Assembly: GCF_014653695.1 (NCBI RefSeq)
Contig: NZ_BNAR01000003.1
Span: 62,001-126,000 of the forward strand
Length of the DNA: 64,000 nt
Source: Lentzea cavernae
Lineage (GTDB): Bacteria > Actinomycetota > Actinomycetes > Mycobacteriales > Pseudonocardiaceae
Direction: 5' to 3'
Every line of letters begins with the position of its first letter. Position 1 is the stretch's first letter. The position numbers were made by a program, and so were the translations under genes. Shown here piece after piece: positions 9,571-19,256 of the stretch. Under the pieces are notes generated by a model. It ran no database searches and was not told the DNA's origin. It saw only the letters and a program-made list of their open reading frames with translations.

Positions 9571-10482
9571 ATGAAGGTGACCCGACGGATCGCGCTGACG
9601 CTCGGTGCCGCAGCTCTCGTGGCGACCGGATGCAGCGGGACAGGGGCGTCCGGAGACATCACCATCGGCCTCGCGGTGTCCACTCTGAACAACCCGTTCT
9701 TCGTGGAGCTGCAGCAGGGCGCGCAGGAGATGGCCGACAAGCTGGGCGCCAAGCTGACCGTGGTGGACGCGCAGAACGACGCGACGAACCAGGTCAACCA
9801 GGTGCAGACGCTGGTGACGCAGGGCGTCAAGGCGATCATCCTCAACCCCGTGGACACCAAGCAGTCCGCGCCCGCCGCCAAGGCCGCGGAGCAGGCGAAC
9901 ATCCCGTTGATCGCGGTCGACCGCGCCGTCGAGGGCAAGGTCGCCGCCGAGGTCGCCTCGAACAACGTCTCGGGCGGCAGCCTCGCGGCCATCGAGCTCG
10001 GCCGCGCCACCTCCGGCGAGGTCGCGCACCTCAAGGGCATCCCGGGCGCGTCCGCCTCGCGTGACCGCGGCCAGGGCTTCGAACAGGGCCTCAACAGCGG
10101 CAACATCAAGGTCGTCGCCACGGCCGTCGCGGACTTCGACCGCGCCAAGGGCCTCAACGAGACCACGAACCTGATGCAGGGCACCCCCGGCATCAAGGGC
10201 ATCTTCGCCGAGAACGACGAGATGGCGCTCGGCGCGATCAAGGCACTCGGCGGCCGTGCCGGCAAGGACGTGCAGGTCGTCGGCTTCGACGGCACGCCCG
10301 ACGGCCTGAAGGCGATCCAGGACGGCACGCTCGCCGCGACCGTCGCGCAGCAGCCGAAGCTCCTCGGCTCCAAGGCCGTCGAGCAGGCCGTGCACGCGGC
10401 GAAGAGCGAGGCCGTTCAGCAGGTCGTGGACGTCGAGGTCAAGGTCATCACGCAGAAGAACGTGGCAGAGTTCGTCAAGTGA
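9571..10482 (+). CDS. rbsB: Sugar ABC transporter substrate-binding lipoprotein
   Basis: A 303-residue extracytoplasmic receptor. The N-terminus has a lipoprotein signal with lipobox 'LVATGC', giving Cys-21 as the lipidated residue. The mature domain begins 'ITIGLAVSTLNNPFFVELQ' and belongs to the periplasmic-binding-protein type I fold used by ribose, galactose and autoinducer-2 receptors. The conserved 'FAENDEMALGAIKAL' and 'VGFDGTPDGLKAI' blocks are present. It lies between the permease and the kinase genes. Ribose is the most likely ligand because a ribokinase follows, but an exact ligand cannot be read from sequence alone. Confidence 0.9.
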   Translation: MKVTRRIALTLGAAALVATGCSGTGASGDITIGLAVSTLNNPFFVELQQGAQEMADKLGAKLTVVDAQNDATNQVNQVQTLVTQGVKAIILNPVDTKQSAPAAKAAEQANIPLIAVDRAVEGKVAAEVASNNVSGGSLAAIELGRATSGEVAHLKGIPGASASRDRGQGFEQGLNSGNIKVVATAVADFDRAKGLNETTNLMQGTPGIKGIFAENDEMALGAIKALGGRAGKDVQVVGFDGTPDGLKAIQDGTLAATVAQQPKLLGSKAVEQAVHAAKSEAVQQVVDVEVKVITQKNVAEFVK

Positions 10483-11342
10483 CGCAGACTCTGCTCGTTC
10501 TCGGGTCCGCCAACGCCGACCTCGTGGTCGAGGTCGGCAGGCGGCCCGCCGGCGGTGAGACCGTGCTCGGCGGCGACACCGTCGTGCTGCCCGGTGGCAA
10601 GGGCGCGAACACCGCCGTCGCCGCCGCTCGTGTCGGTGCCTCCGTCGCGCTGGTCGGCGCCGTCGGTGGTGACGGGTACGGCTCGCTGCTGCGCGAGTCG
10701 CTGGAGTCGTCGGGCGTCGACACGGCTCTGGTGAAGACCTCCTCCCGTCCCACGGGCATCGCGTACATCACCGTGACGCCGGACGGCGAGAACTCCATCG
10801 TCGTGTCCCCCGGCGCCAACTTCGACGTGTCACCGTCCGATGTGGATGGTCTGTCGTTCGAGGGCGCGCAGGTGCTGACGTGCTCGCTCGAAGTGCCGCT
10901 GGAGACGGTGGTCCGCGCGATCGGCGCCGCCTCCGGTGCGGGTGTCCGGACCGTGCTCAACCTGTCACCGGTGGCGGAACTGCCCGCGGAGACGTTGCGG
11001 CAGCTCACGGTTCTGGTCGTGAACGAGCACGAGGCCGCGCAGCTCGCGCCGGACTGGAGCGACCTGCTCGCGCTCGGCCCCGACTCGGCGATCGTCACGC
11101 TCGGCGCGCGCGGTGCCGCCGTGGTGCAGCGGTCCGGTGTCGTCGAGGTGCCGGCGGTCGAGGTCGCTGAGGTCGTCGACACGACCGGCGCCGGTGACGC
11201 GTTCGCGGGCGCGCTGTCCGCCCGGCTGGCCGAGGGCGACGACCTGGTGAAGGCCGCGAAGTACGCCGCGAAGGTCGCCGCGCTGTCCGTCACGAAGGCG
11301 GGCGCGCAGCCGTCCTACCCGACGGCCGCCGAGGTCGGCTGA
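10479..11342 (+). CDS. rbsK: Ribokinase (PfkB family)
   Basis: A 287-residue sugar kinase that phosphorylates the imported sugar, most likely ribose to ribose-5-phosphate. The N-terminal PfkB motif 'VLPGGKGANTAVAAARVG' and the C-terminal signature 'DTTGAGDAFAGALSARLA', with the catalytic Asp, are both intact. The GTG start overlaps the binding-protein stop (GTGA at 10479-10482), so the operon's last junction is coupled. There is no rbsD pyranase gene. The stop lies 1 bp from the stop of the convergent beta-helix gene. Confidence 0.9.
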   Translation: MTQTLLVLGSANADLVVEVGRRPAGGETVLGGDTVVLPGGKGANTAVAAARVGASVALVGAVGGDGYGSLLRESLESSGVDTALVKTSSRPTGIAYITVTPDGENSIVVSPGANFDVSPSDVDGLSFEGAQVLTCSLEVPLETVVRAIGAASGAGVRTVLNLSPVAELPAETLRQLTVLVVNEHEAAQLAPDWSDLLALGPDSAIVTLGARGAAVVQRSGVVEVPAVEVAEVVDTTGAGDAFAGALSARLAEGDDLVKAAKYAAKVAALSVTKAGAQPSYPTAAEVG

Positions 11343-11343
11343 C

Positions 11344-12318
11344 CTACGACCGCACCGCCGCGCGGTCGTCGAACAGGTCCTCGTCCGGGAGCACGTACTT
11401 CCCGGCGTCCGGTGTCCTGCCCGGCGCAGGCCCGTCCGGCATCTCCGGCTGGACGGGCGGCGCGGCGACCTGGCCGACCGGAATCCCGCGCGGTGCCCTG
11501 GACTTCTTCGCGGGCGCGCCGCTTCCGCGGACGACGTCGCCACCGGGGTTGCCGATCACCAGGTTGCGGAACAGCACGGTCCCCTGGCCCGTGACGCTCA
11601 TGCCCAGGCCGAACGCGCCGTCGGCCCGCGCGGGTGACAACGCCTCGTCGTTGTCGGAGACCAGGTTGCCGGCGAGCGTGACGTCGCCCCGTTCGGCGTT
11701 CGAGCTCAGCCCGACCCGGTTGCCGCTGAACCTGTTGCCCAGCACGAACATCCCGCCGGACGCGTTCACGCCCTCGTAGCCGGTGGCGTTGCGCTCGGCG
11801 ACGTTGCCGCGCACGACGACGTCGCACGGCCTGCACTGGCCGACGTGGAAGCCGGCGTTCGCACTGCCGCTCGCGTAGCTCTGCTCGATCACGCCGTGCT
11901 GGGCGTCGAACGCGTGGATGCCGTACAACGCGTTGTTGCTGGCCGTCACGTACGAGACGCGGAAGTCCCGTTGCGCGGAGATCAGCACACCGTTGGACGT
12001 GTGGTTGCGGACCGTCAGGTTCTGCACCGACACCTGCGGCGCGGCGACCACGATCCCGTTGGCGCGCTCGGCGTCGCCGTCGATGATCACGCTGCCCCGC
12101 CGGGCGCCCCTGATCGTCAGACCCCTGGTTTTAACGCGCACGGACTCCTCGTAGACACCGGGGGCGACGAGAATGGTCGTACCCTCGCGCGCCGCGTCGA
12201 CAGCCTGTTGGATGGTGCGCAGCTCAGCCGGAACGGCGATCTCGTGGCCGAGGTCCGGTCGAGCCGCCGCGCATCCGGCGATCAGGAGCACTGCGGTGAG
12301 GGCGTACGGAAGGCGCAC
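11344..12318 (-). CDS. Right-handed parallel beta-helix lipoprotein
   Basis: A 324-residue secreted protein. The signal 'MRLPYALTAVLLIAGCAAA' contains a lipobox with Cys-16. The body starts with the NosD/pectate-lyase-like opening 'RTIQQAVDAAREGTTILVAPGVYEE' and continues with repeated strand-turn units ('GNRFSGNRVGLSSNAERGDVTL') of a parallel beta-helix. This fold often binds or cleaves polysaccharides, but the catalytic residues of a known lyase are not recognisable. It is on the opposite strand to the ribose operon and shares no control with it. Confidence 0.8.
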   Translation of the reverse strand: MRLPYALTAVLLIAGCAAARPDLGHEIAVPAELRTIQQAVDAAREGTTILVAPGVYEESVRVKTRGLTIRGARRGSVIIDGDAERANGIVVAAPQVSVQNLTVRNHTSNGVLISAQRDFRVSYVTASNNALYGIHAFDAQHGVIEQSYASGSANAGFHVGQCRPCDVVVRGNVAERNATGYEGVNASGGMFVLGNRFSGNRVGLSSNAERGDVTLAGNLVSDNDEALSPARADGAFGLGMSVTGQGTVLFRNLVIGNPGGDVVRGSGAPAKKSRAPRGIPVGQVAAPPVQPEMPDGPAPGRTPDAGKYVLPDEDLFDDRAAVRS

Positions 12319-12406
12319 GGCTCACCGTACTGCTCCGAACGGCATACTTCGCGCGCGGACGCACCATTGGTCACACTGAACTGTCTTGGGTGAACGGTCG
12401 AAGGGT

Positions 12407-12418
12407 ATGGTCTAGACC

Positions 12419-12420
<2 letters not shown>
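12407..12420. promoter_or_regulatory. DasR-type operator (dre) over the ptsI start codon
   Basis: atggtctagaccat is a perfect 14-bp palindrome. Its core tggtctagacca (12408-12419) matches the known DasR response element of Streptomyces (ACTGGTCTAGACCACT), which controls pts and nag genes in response to glucosamine-6-phosphate. It covers the first bases of the ATG of ptsI. No good Shine-Dalgarno lies just upstream (only aaggg at 12401-12405), so the message may be leaderless or the bound regulator may block transcription at its start. Confidence 0.8.
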
Positions 12421-14050
<1,630 letters not shown>

Positions 14051-14072
14051 TCCTTCACTCGATCGTGTGATC

Positions 14073-14097
14073 AACGTGGGGGTGACGCCCCCACGTT
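14073..14097 (+). terminator. Hairpin downstream of ptsI
   Basis: A perfect 10-bp stem, aacgtggggg / cccccacgtt, with a 5-nt loop lies 22 bp past the ptsI stop. It probably ends the ptsI transcript. It also argues that the next gene starts at the ATG at 14106 rather than upstream inside the stem. Confidence 0.6.
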
Positions 14098-14105
14098 CTG
14101 ATCGC

Positions 14106-14783
14106 ATGACTCGTTTCATCACCAAGAACGGCAAGGTCATCCCGCTGAACGGCGGAGGCGGTGGCAAGAAGGGCGCCGGCGTGGTGGTGGCAGGAGCGTT
14201 GGCGCTGACCGTTGCCGCAGGCACGGGTGGCGTCACGACCATCGGCGGCCTCGGCACGGCTGAGGTGGGCTCGGGCGGGTCGTCGTTGCGGCTCGGCCCC
14301 CGCAAGGCCGAAGGTCAGAAGACCGCACGCAAGGGCGACGCCGAGGGCGCCTGGCAGCGCATGGGCATGAGACAGCTGAAACGCACCGCCAGGCAACAGG
14401 CCGAGTGCGTAGCGGTGTCGTTCGGCGAAGTCCGCGAGTTCTTCACCCGGAACCGGTGCACCTCGCTGGACCGAGTCCTGTTCGCGGTGGCCGACGGTGC
14501 CGGCAACACCGCTGTGATCTCCGTGGTCTGGGTCGGCCTCGCCTCGGACAGCGACGCTCGCAGGTTCCAGTCCGTCATGAACAGACATGGCAGCGGTGAC
14601 ATCACCCCGCTCGGCAGCCACCTGCTCGACATGGCCGAAATCCACTTCACCGGCCTGCGCTACGGCAGCGATCGCGACGGCAGAACGGTGACAGTCGCGG
14701 AGGCTGAGACAGCGAGTGGTCAGGTCGACGACGACACCCTGGACGCACTCGCCGAGGTCGCTGCTCACCTACCCCGCGTCTAG
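14106..14783 (+). CDS. Conserved hypothetical protein with one N-terminal membrane segment
   Basis: A 225-residue protein that I do not recognise. Residues 1-13 are polar ('MTRFITKNGKVIP'), a Gly-rich stretch and 'KK' follow, and then one hydrophobic helix 'GAGVVVAGALALTVAAG'. This gives a single-pass or signal-anchored topology. The C-terminal ~150 residues are a soluble mixed alpha/beta domain with two Cys ('QAECVAVSF', 'NRCTSLD'). I chose ATG 14106 because the upstream sequence is the ptsI hairpin. Its stop overlaps by 4 bp the stop of the convergent Imm1 gene. No function can be assigned. Confidence 0.65.
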   Translation: MTRFITKNGKVIPLNGGGGGKKGAGVVVAGALALTVAAGTGGVTTIGGLGTAEVGSGGSSLRLGPRKAEGQKTARKGDAEGAWQRMGMRQLKRTARQQAECVAVSFGEVREFFTRNRCTSLDRVLFAVADGAGNTAVISVVWVGLASDSDARRFQSVMNRHGSGDITPLGSHLLDMAEIHFTGLRYGSDRDGRTVTVAEAETASGQVDDDTLDALAEVAAHLPRV

Positions 14784-15202
14784 CGAGCAACAGCCCGTCG
14801 AGGTTGCCAACTCAGCACGGCCGGCCTCTCGTCGACGTTCTCTGCGAACTCCGCGCACACCTGCCAGACGACCTCCAGGTCGTGCAACGACGTCTGGGGA
14901 AACTCGCGGGTGTTGTTCATGTAGTCGAAATGGACCAGTTCGTCCGTCGCCTCAGCGCTGCTGTTCCAGCTGAAACAACCGTCCTCGGCACCAGGGCCGG
15001 TGAAGTAGAGCGCACCTCGATCACCGCTCACCCCGACATCGAGAATCGGGTGTGCATATGGGTTCTCCGCGTCGACCAGTTCGAACATGATCGGGTAGCC
15101 GACCGTCCCGCTGACCTGGGTGAGCAGTTCGACCAGCTCATCGGAGGACTCCACGCGGACGCCGTCGTCAGCGTCGGAGTTCCACCAGACCTTCAGCGCC
15201 AC
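14780..15202 (-). CDS. Imm1 family immunity protein
   Basis: A 140-residue cytosolic protein beginning 'MALKVWWNSDADDGVRVES'. The WW-N-DADDG start and the following Asp/Glu-rich antiparallel layout are typical of the Imm1 family. In actinobacteria that family accompanies SCP1.201/DddA-like cytidine deaminase toxins and neutralises them by binding. It is directly downstream of just such a toxin relic on the same strand, with 37 bp between. The GTG start at 15202 has a GGAGGAG Shine-Dalgarno at 15215-15221. The reading frame is complete, so immunity may persist although the adjacent toxin is broken. Confidence 0.8.
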   Translation of the reverse strand: MALKVWWNSDADDGVRVESSDELVELLTQVSGTVGYPIMFELVDAENPYAHPILDVGVSGDRGALYFTGPGAEDGCFSWNSSAEATDELVHFDYMNNTREFPQTSLHDLEVVWQVCAEFAENVDERPAVLSWQPRRAVAR

Positions 15203-15239
15203 GGCGATCTCGCTCCTCCCGCGTACGTCTTCTTCATCT

Positions 15240-15753
15240 TCACGCTTTGTTGATCACAACCGTGGCCTCGGTGATTCCACTTCGCGCCATGCGGGCTGCC
15301 AGTTTGATCTCGACGTCGACTGCGGTGACGGGGGTGTGACGAGCGCCGAGTTCGCGAAGTCGTTCAACGGCCGACCGGTGGAGATGATCTTCCCCGCTCG
15401 AGATCGGCGCGGCGGGCTCCACGCCGTTCGAGGTGAACCAGCGGCCGTGCGTCTTCTGGCCGGATCCTCGTCGAACTGGTGCGGGCAGTTCTTTGCGCAG
15501 ATCGTCGGCTCGCCTGCACTCCATCGATCGCGACACTCAAGGTCTTGTGCAGCTCGGTGACCCGGACGACGACATGGGAGAAGTGAGCGTTCGTTGCTTC
15601 GACATCTGGCTGCAGGCTGCCCCCGACCGCCGAAGCCAGCAGGCTTTGGGCGCCGTCGACCAGATCGGACGCGGTTCGCATGGCCGCGCCGGCTTCGGCG
15701 GCTTTGTCGAGCACGCTGTTGAGGCCGATGCCGATCTCTTCCAGCGTTGCCAC
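15240..15753 (-). pseudogene. SCP1.201/DddA-like cytidine deaminase toxin, frameshifted and truncated
   Basis: The 5' part (GTG at 15753) encodes the N-terminal helical domain common to these actinobacterial toxins: 'VATLEEIGIGLNSVLDKA', then 'VDGAQSLLASAVGG'. Near 15505-15515 the frame must shift by one base to continue as the deaminase domain 'ELPAPVRRGSGQKTHGRWF'. The end reads 'VDVEIKLAARMARSGITEA'. Family members have the zinc ligand and proton shuttle as His-Val-Glu. Here the His is Asp (GAC, one base from CAC). The sequence stops after 'VVIN', so the zinc-binding Pro-Cys-x-x-Cys segment is absent. With the frame repaired it would be about 170 residues, without activity. No Shine-Dalgarno precedes the GTG. 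Confidence 0.75.
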
Positions 15754-15801
15754 AGCGACGAAGCTAGGAGTGCGGCTGTCTCGACTCCAGGACTTCGGCC
15801 T

Positions 15802-15850
15802 GAATCTCCCTGAAGGAAGTAGCTCTTGGAGCCGGCGCAAGCCTCACCTT
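15802..15850 (-). promoter_or_regulatory. 49-bp promoter-proximal element, copy A
   Basis: This stretch aligns without gaps to 19281-19329, with 40 of 49 bases identical. The best-kept parts are cctgaaggaagtag and ttggagccgg. Both copies start right at the end of an upstream minus-strand gene and lie about 50 bp before the next minus-strand start: the deaminase relic at 15753 here and the XRE regulator at 19231 in copy B. It is therefore a likely shared promoter or regulator site. Confidence 0.6.
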
Positions 15851-16725
15851 TGAGTCGCCAGGTGCAGCTCATCCAGCACGACGCGGATCAGCGGGTGGTC
15901 CTCGGATCCCTGGCGCACCGCAGCCACCACCCTGCGCAACGGCGCCACACCGGACACGGCGCGCCGCACCGCCGTCGCACCACCGACCCGCACCCCGCCC
16001 ACGGCGTTCCTCGGTGCCAGCGCCACTCCCGCACCGGCCGCCACCAGCGCCTCGATCGCGCGGAAGTCGTCAGACGTGTGCCGGATGCGCGGCGTGAACC
16101 CCGCCTGCGCGCACGCCATCTCCACGACGTCCCGCAACGGGTTGCCGGGCAGCGTCACCACCCAGTCCTCGTCGGCCAGCGCCGCCAGGTCCACCGGCCC
16201 GGTCGCCGGGTGCCCTGGCGGCAGCACGACGTCGAAAGGCTCGGTGTACAGCGGGAACCGCGTGAAGCGCTCGGTCGTGCGGTGTTCCTCGGTGATCGCC
16301 ACGTCGATCTCGCCGTCGAGCAGCAGCCGCACGCTCTCGTGCCCTTCGGCGTCGCGCACCGACAGTTCGATCGACCGTTCCTTCAGCGCCGCCAACGCCG
16401 GTGCCACCACCTGCGTGATGGCCGACGCGAACGCCGCCACCGCCACCCGCCCGGCCGTGCCGGAGGCGAGAGCGTCCAAAGTGGCCTGTGCGCGTTCCAG
16501 TTCCGCCGCGACGACGTGGGCGTGCGTGACGAGCAACGACCCCGCCGGCGTCAGCGACACCCTGCGCCCCTTGCGCAGCAACAACGGATGCCCTGCCTCG
16601 GACTCCAGTGCCGCCAGCTGCTGCGACACCGCTGACGGCGTAAGGTGCAGCGCGGCGGCCGCGGCCGTCACCGTGCCGTGGTCAGCCAGCGCGCGCAGCA
16701 CGCGGAGCCGTCGTGGGTCGATCAC
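15844..16725 (-). CDS. LysR family transcriptional regulator
   Basis: A 293-residue regulator with an N-terminal winged helix-turn-helix ('LRALADHGTVTAAAAALHL', 'TPSAVSQQLAALE') at residues 8-45. A C-terminal LysR substrate-binding domain with two Rossmann-like lobes follows. The GTG start at 16725 overlaps the TGA of the CU044_5270 gene as GTGA, so it is translated as the third gene of the sigma factor unit. No divergent target gene is adjacent, which is unusual for LysR. The effector and targets are unknown. Confidence 0.88.
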   Translation of the reverse strand: MIDPRRLRVLRALADHGTVTAAAAALHLTPSAVSQQLAALESEAGHPLLLRKGRRVSLTPAGSLLVTHAHVVAAELERAQATLDALASGTAGRVAVAAFASAITQVVAPALAALKERSIELSVRDAEGHESVRLLLDGEIDVAITEEHRTTERFTRFPLYTEPFDVVLPPGHPATGPVDLAALADEDWVVTLPGNPLRDVVEMACAQAGFTPRIRHTSDDFRAIEALVAAGAGVALAPRNAVGGVRVGGATAVRRAVSGVAPLRRVVAAVRQGSEDHPLIRVVLDELHLATQR

Positions 16726-17735
16726 CGCTCAATGATGGGGGATTCCACCGGAGCGTTCACGGGGACGTCCTGCGGCACGATCGGCTCGAACGCCACCTGC
16801 TCCAGCAGCAGGTACTCCTCTTCCGAGATCGGCGTCTGGGCGGGCAGGCCGAACTGGGCCGAGGTGATCACGTCCTTCTTCACGAGCGGCCGCCAGGTCT
16901 CCGGGTCGACCACCAGCCGCGTCTCGACCCCGGTGAACTGGAACGTCGCCGGCGCGGGGACCACCACCCCGATGCCCGAACGCCCTTCGTGCACCGACAC
17001 GTCACCGAGAGAGCGCGCGCCCTTGAGCGACTCGAGCAGCTCGAACGCCGCCCGCCGCTGGTCGTTGCGCACGTTCGAGGCCATCAGCTCGATCGCGAGC
17101 GAGCCGACCCGGTAGTCGTCCGCGCCCACGACGGTCTCCAGCGCATTGCGCAACTCCCGCGGCTCCGCGGGCAACGAGTCGAGCGAGTCGAACCGCACCT
17201 GGCTGTGCAGCGACATCTGGAACCCGGAGACGTCCGTCTTCTGCACGGCCGGCTTCAGCGGGCCGATGCGCACCAGCCGACTGCCACCGACCTGGGGCAC
17301 CGCCTCCGGCTTGCCCGCCGCCTCCCACTCGTTCCCGCCGTCCAGCGAGAACACCGACACCTGGCCGTCCTTCTGCAACACCGTGACGTGCTGGTTCGCC
17401 GACGTCCACCGGTCGGTCTTGGAGTCGATGACCACCGCGTAGGGGTCCGCCGGATCGCCGACCATCATCAACGACCACTGCCGCGACAACGCGTGCCACC
17501 ACTTCGCGGGAGCAGCGGGCTGCACGGGCTGAGGAGGCGCAGGAAGCAACACGACCGCAAGCACGATCACCGCGGCGATGACCGCCAACGGAGCAAACCG
17601 CCGCACGAACTGCTTCCTCGCGGGCTTCTCCCTCGGCAACATGACGATGCGCGCGAGATCGCGCTCCATCCGGTCGCGATCGACCTCGGGAGCAGGAGGC
17701 TTGGCCTCGGCCAGGTTCTTCAGGACGTCTTCCAT
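16722..17735 (-). CDS. CU044_5270 family membrane protein, putative sigma factor partner
   Basis: A 337-residue single-pass protein. Residues 1-~45 are cytoplasmic and include 'RDRMERDLARIVMLPREK'. One membrane helix, 'FAPLAVIAAVIVLAVVLL', follows, and the rest is an extracytoplasmic domain. The CU044_5270 family almost always follows an ECF sigma factor in actinobacteria and is thought to act like an anti-sigma factor or surface sensor. The ATG at 17735 overlaps the sigma factor's 3' end by 16 bp, giving translational coupling. Upstream in-frame residues belong to the sigma gene's other frame, so they were excluded. Confidence 0.8.
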   Translation of the reverse strand: MEDVLKNLAEAKPPAPEVDRDRMERDLARIVMLPREKPARKQFVRRFAPLAVIAAVIVLAVVLLPAPPQPVQPAAPAKWWHALSRQWSLMMVGDPADPYAVVIDSKTDRWTSANQHVTVLQKDGQVSVFSLDGGNEWEAAGKPEAVPQVGGSRLVRIGPLKPAVQKTDVSGFQMSLHSQVRFDSLDSLPAEPRELRNALETVVGADDYRVGSLAIELMASNVRNDQRRAAFELLESLKGARSLGDVSVHEGRSGIGVVVPAPATFQFTGVETRLVVDPETWRPLVKKDVITSAQFGLPAQTPISEEEYLLLEQVAFEPIVPQDVPVNAPVESPIIER

Positions 17736-18193
17736 GACTCCCTCGCGCTGTCGAATTTCGGAGTCCACAGAGCAGCCTGCAGCCGCCGCCGAGCACGGTG
17801 CAGCCGCACGAAGAACGTCGCCGTCGTGCACCCGAGCACCTGCGCCGCCTCAGCAGCCGCCAGCCCGTGCCACGCGACCAGCGTGAGAACCTCCTGGTCG
17901 TTCTCGGACAGGCTCGACAACGCCGCCCGCAGCTCGATCACCGCGAAGTCGTCATCCGCGGGGAAGTCGACGAGCTCGTAGGTCGTCGCCTGGCGCTGCG
18001 CGGAACGCACGAGGTTGCGGGCGATGCCGAGCAGCCACGGCAGCGCGTTCGACGGCATCTGCGCGGACTTGCGCCACGCGATCGTGAAGGCCTCGCTGGT
18101 GATGTCCTCGGCGAGCCTCGGCCCCGCGTGGCAGGCGGCATACGCGAGCACCCGCGGGTAGCACTCGCGGTAGACAGCCGAGAAGTCCTCCAC
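17720..18193 (-). CDS. ECF-type RNA polymerase sigma factor
   Basis: A 157-residue sigma-70 family factor with region 2 ('YRECYPRVLAYAACHAG', 'EDITSEAFTIAWRK', 'PWLLGIARNLVRSAQR') and region 4 ('SENDQEVLTLVAWHGLAAAEAAQVLG') but no region 3. I chose the GTG at 18193 (VEDFSAVY). It has GGAG 11 bp upstream and places region 2 at the normal distance. An upstream start at 18268 would run into the DUF397 gene. It directs polymerase to an unknown regulon and is coupled to the CU044_5270 gene. Confidence 0.87.
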   Translation of the reverse strand: MEDFSAVYRECYPRVLAYAACHAGPRLAEDITSEAFTIAWRKSAQMPSNALPWLLGIARNLVRSAQRQATTYELVDFPADDDFAVIELRAALSSLSENDQEVLTLVAWHGLAAAEAAQVLGCTTATFFVRLHRARRRLQAALWTPKFDSARESWKTS

Positions 18194-18222
18194 GTGAGGA
18201 AGTGCTCCGGACGTGCCGATTC

Positions 18223-18390
18223 TTACCGTGATGTGACGCGCATCACGTCGCGGAGGAACGCGGACCACGCCTCGCTCGACACGGTGAGGTGGGTGGCCGG
18301 CGCCTTGCTGTCCCGGATGCCGACGCCGTGTCCGACCTCGACGCAGTCGCTGGAGTCTGCGCTGTACGAGCTCTTGCGCCAGGTCGTCAT
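18223..18390 (-). CDS. DUF397 domain small protein
   Basis: A 55-residue protein read directly from the bases: it begins 'MTTWRKSSYSADSSDCVEVG' and continues with the standard DUF397 block 'IRDSKAP' and 'AWSAFLRDV', ending at TAA 18223. It lies 13 bp after the stop of the XRE/DUF5753 gene with a GAGGGA Shine-Dalgarno. In streptomycetes and relatives this arrangement (abaA/whiJ-like) forms a regulator/antagonist pair in which the small protein modulates the DNA-binding protein. Confidence 0.88.
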   Translation of the reverse strand: MTTWRKSSYSADSSDCVEVGHGVGIRDSKAPATHLTVSSEAWSAFLRDVMRVTSR

Positions 18391-18403
18391 CTGGAACGCT
18401 CCC

Positions 18404-19231
18404 TCAGATCAGGATGCTGTTGATCAGCGCCATCGATTGTTCCGGATCCATGGCCTGAGCGTCGAGCACCTTCAGCACCGAGGCGTAGATCGCCAGCGAT
18501 TTCGCGTCCTCGAGGAACAGGCCGGAATTCTTGCCCTCCAGGAAGACGACCGGCTCGAACTTCTCGTAGCCAAGGCGAAGAAAGGAACCGGAGACGCCGG
18601 CGTGTGCGCCGATGGCGGTGGGCACGATTCGTACGGTGATGTAGTCGCGCTGCGCCATCATCAAGAGGTGGAGGTACTGGTCTTCCATCACGTCCGGCCC
18701 GCCCACGGGTAGACGAAGGGCCTGCTCGTGCATGTAGAACACGAACGTGCGGCTCCAGTGGAAGAGATTGCGGCGTTCGAGCTTCGCCGCGATGACCTTC
18801 TCGTAGTCGACAGCGTCCTTGCGAGCTTCTGCTTCGATGACAGCTCGCATGTAGTCGGCGGTCTGGAGGTGGCCGGGGATGAGGTTCATCGACCAGACCG
18901 TGATCTCGTTGGCGAGGCGCTCCTGGGTGAGCAGTGTCGGCACCTGGTCAGGCGGTCCGTCGGGAAGCTTGAGGTAGCCGCACTCCCGCGTCTCGCGGAA
19001 CAGGCCGACCAGGTATCGGATCTCGAGCGGCTCGACGTGGCAGAAGCCGAGCAACTGCATCAGGTCCGCCTCGGTCACCCCGCCCTTGCCGCGGACCATG
19101 TCGGAGAGCTTGGCCTCGTCCCAGCCGAGGCCCTCGGCGAGCTTGCGGTGGGTCAGCCCGTTCCGTTCGATGATGTTGCGAACAGCGTCACCGAACTCGC
19201 GTCCCACCACACTGGACTTTCGTCGTGGCAT
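18404..19231 (-). CDS. XRE family regulator with DUF5753 (Scr1/WhiJ-like)
   Basis: A 275-residue DNA-binding protein. The helix-turn-helix is at residues 10-65 ('GREFGDAVRNIIERNGLTH', 'RKLAEGLGWDEAKLSDMVRG'). The C-terminal DUF5753 domain carries the typical block 'LTQERLANEITVWSMNLIPG' followed by 'LQTADYMRAV'. This family works with DUF397 proteins in development, antibiotic control or toxin-antitoxin-like switches. The promoter region carries copy B of the 49-bp element that is also present before the deaminase relic, so it may regulate both. The start ATG at 19231 matches the family (MPRRKSS). Confidence 0.9.
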   Translation of the reverse strand: MPRRKSSVVGREFGDAVRNIIERNGLTHRKLAEGLGWDEAKLSDMVRGKGGVTEADLMQLLGFCHVEPLEIRYLVGLFRETRECGYLKLPDGPPDQVPTLLTQERLANEITVWSMNLIPGHLQTADYMRAVIEAEARKDAVDYEKVIAAKLERRNLFHWSRTFVFYMHEQALRLPVGGPDVMEDQYLHLLMMAQRDYITVRIVPTAIGAHAGVSGSFLRLGYEKFEPVVFLEGKNSGLFLEDAKSLAIYASVLKVLDAQAMDPEQSMALINSILI

Positions 19232-19256
19232 GGCGAAGAAACTAGGAGAAAGACCC

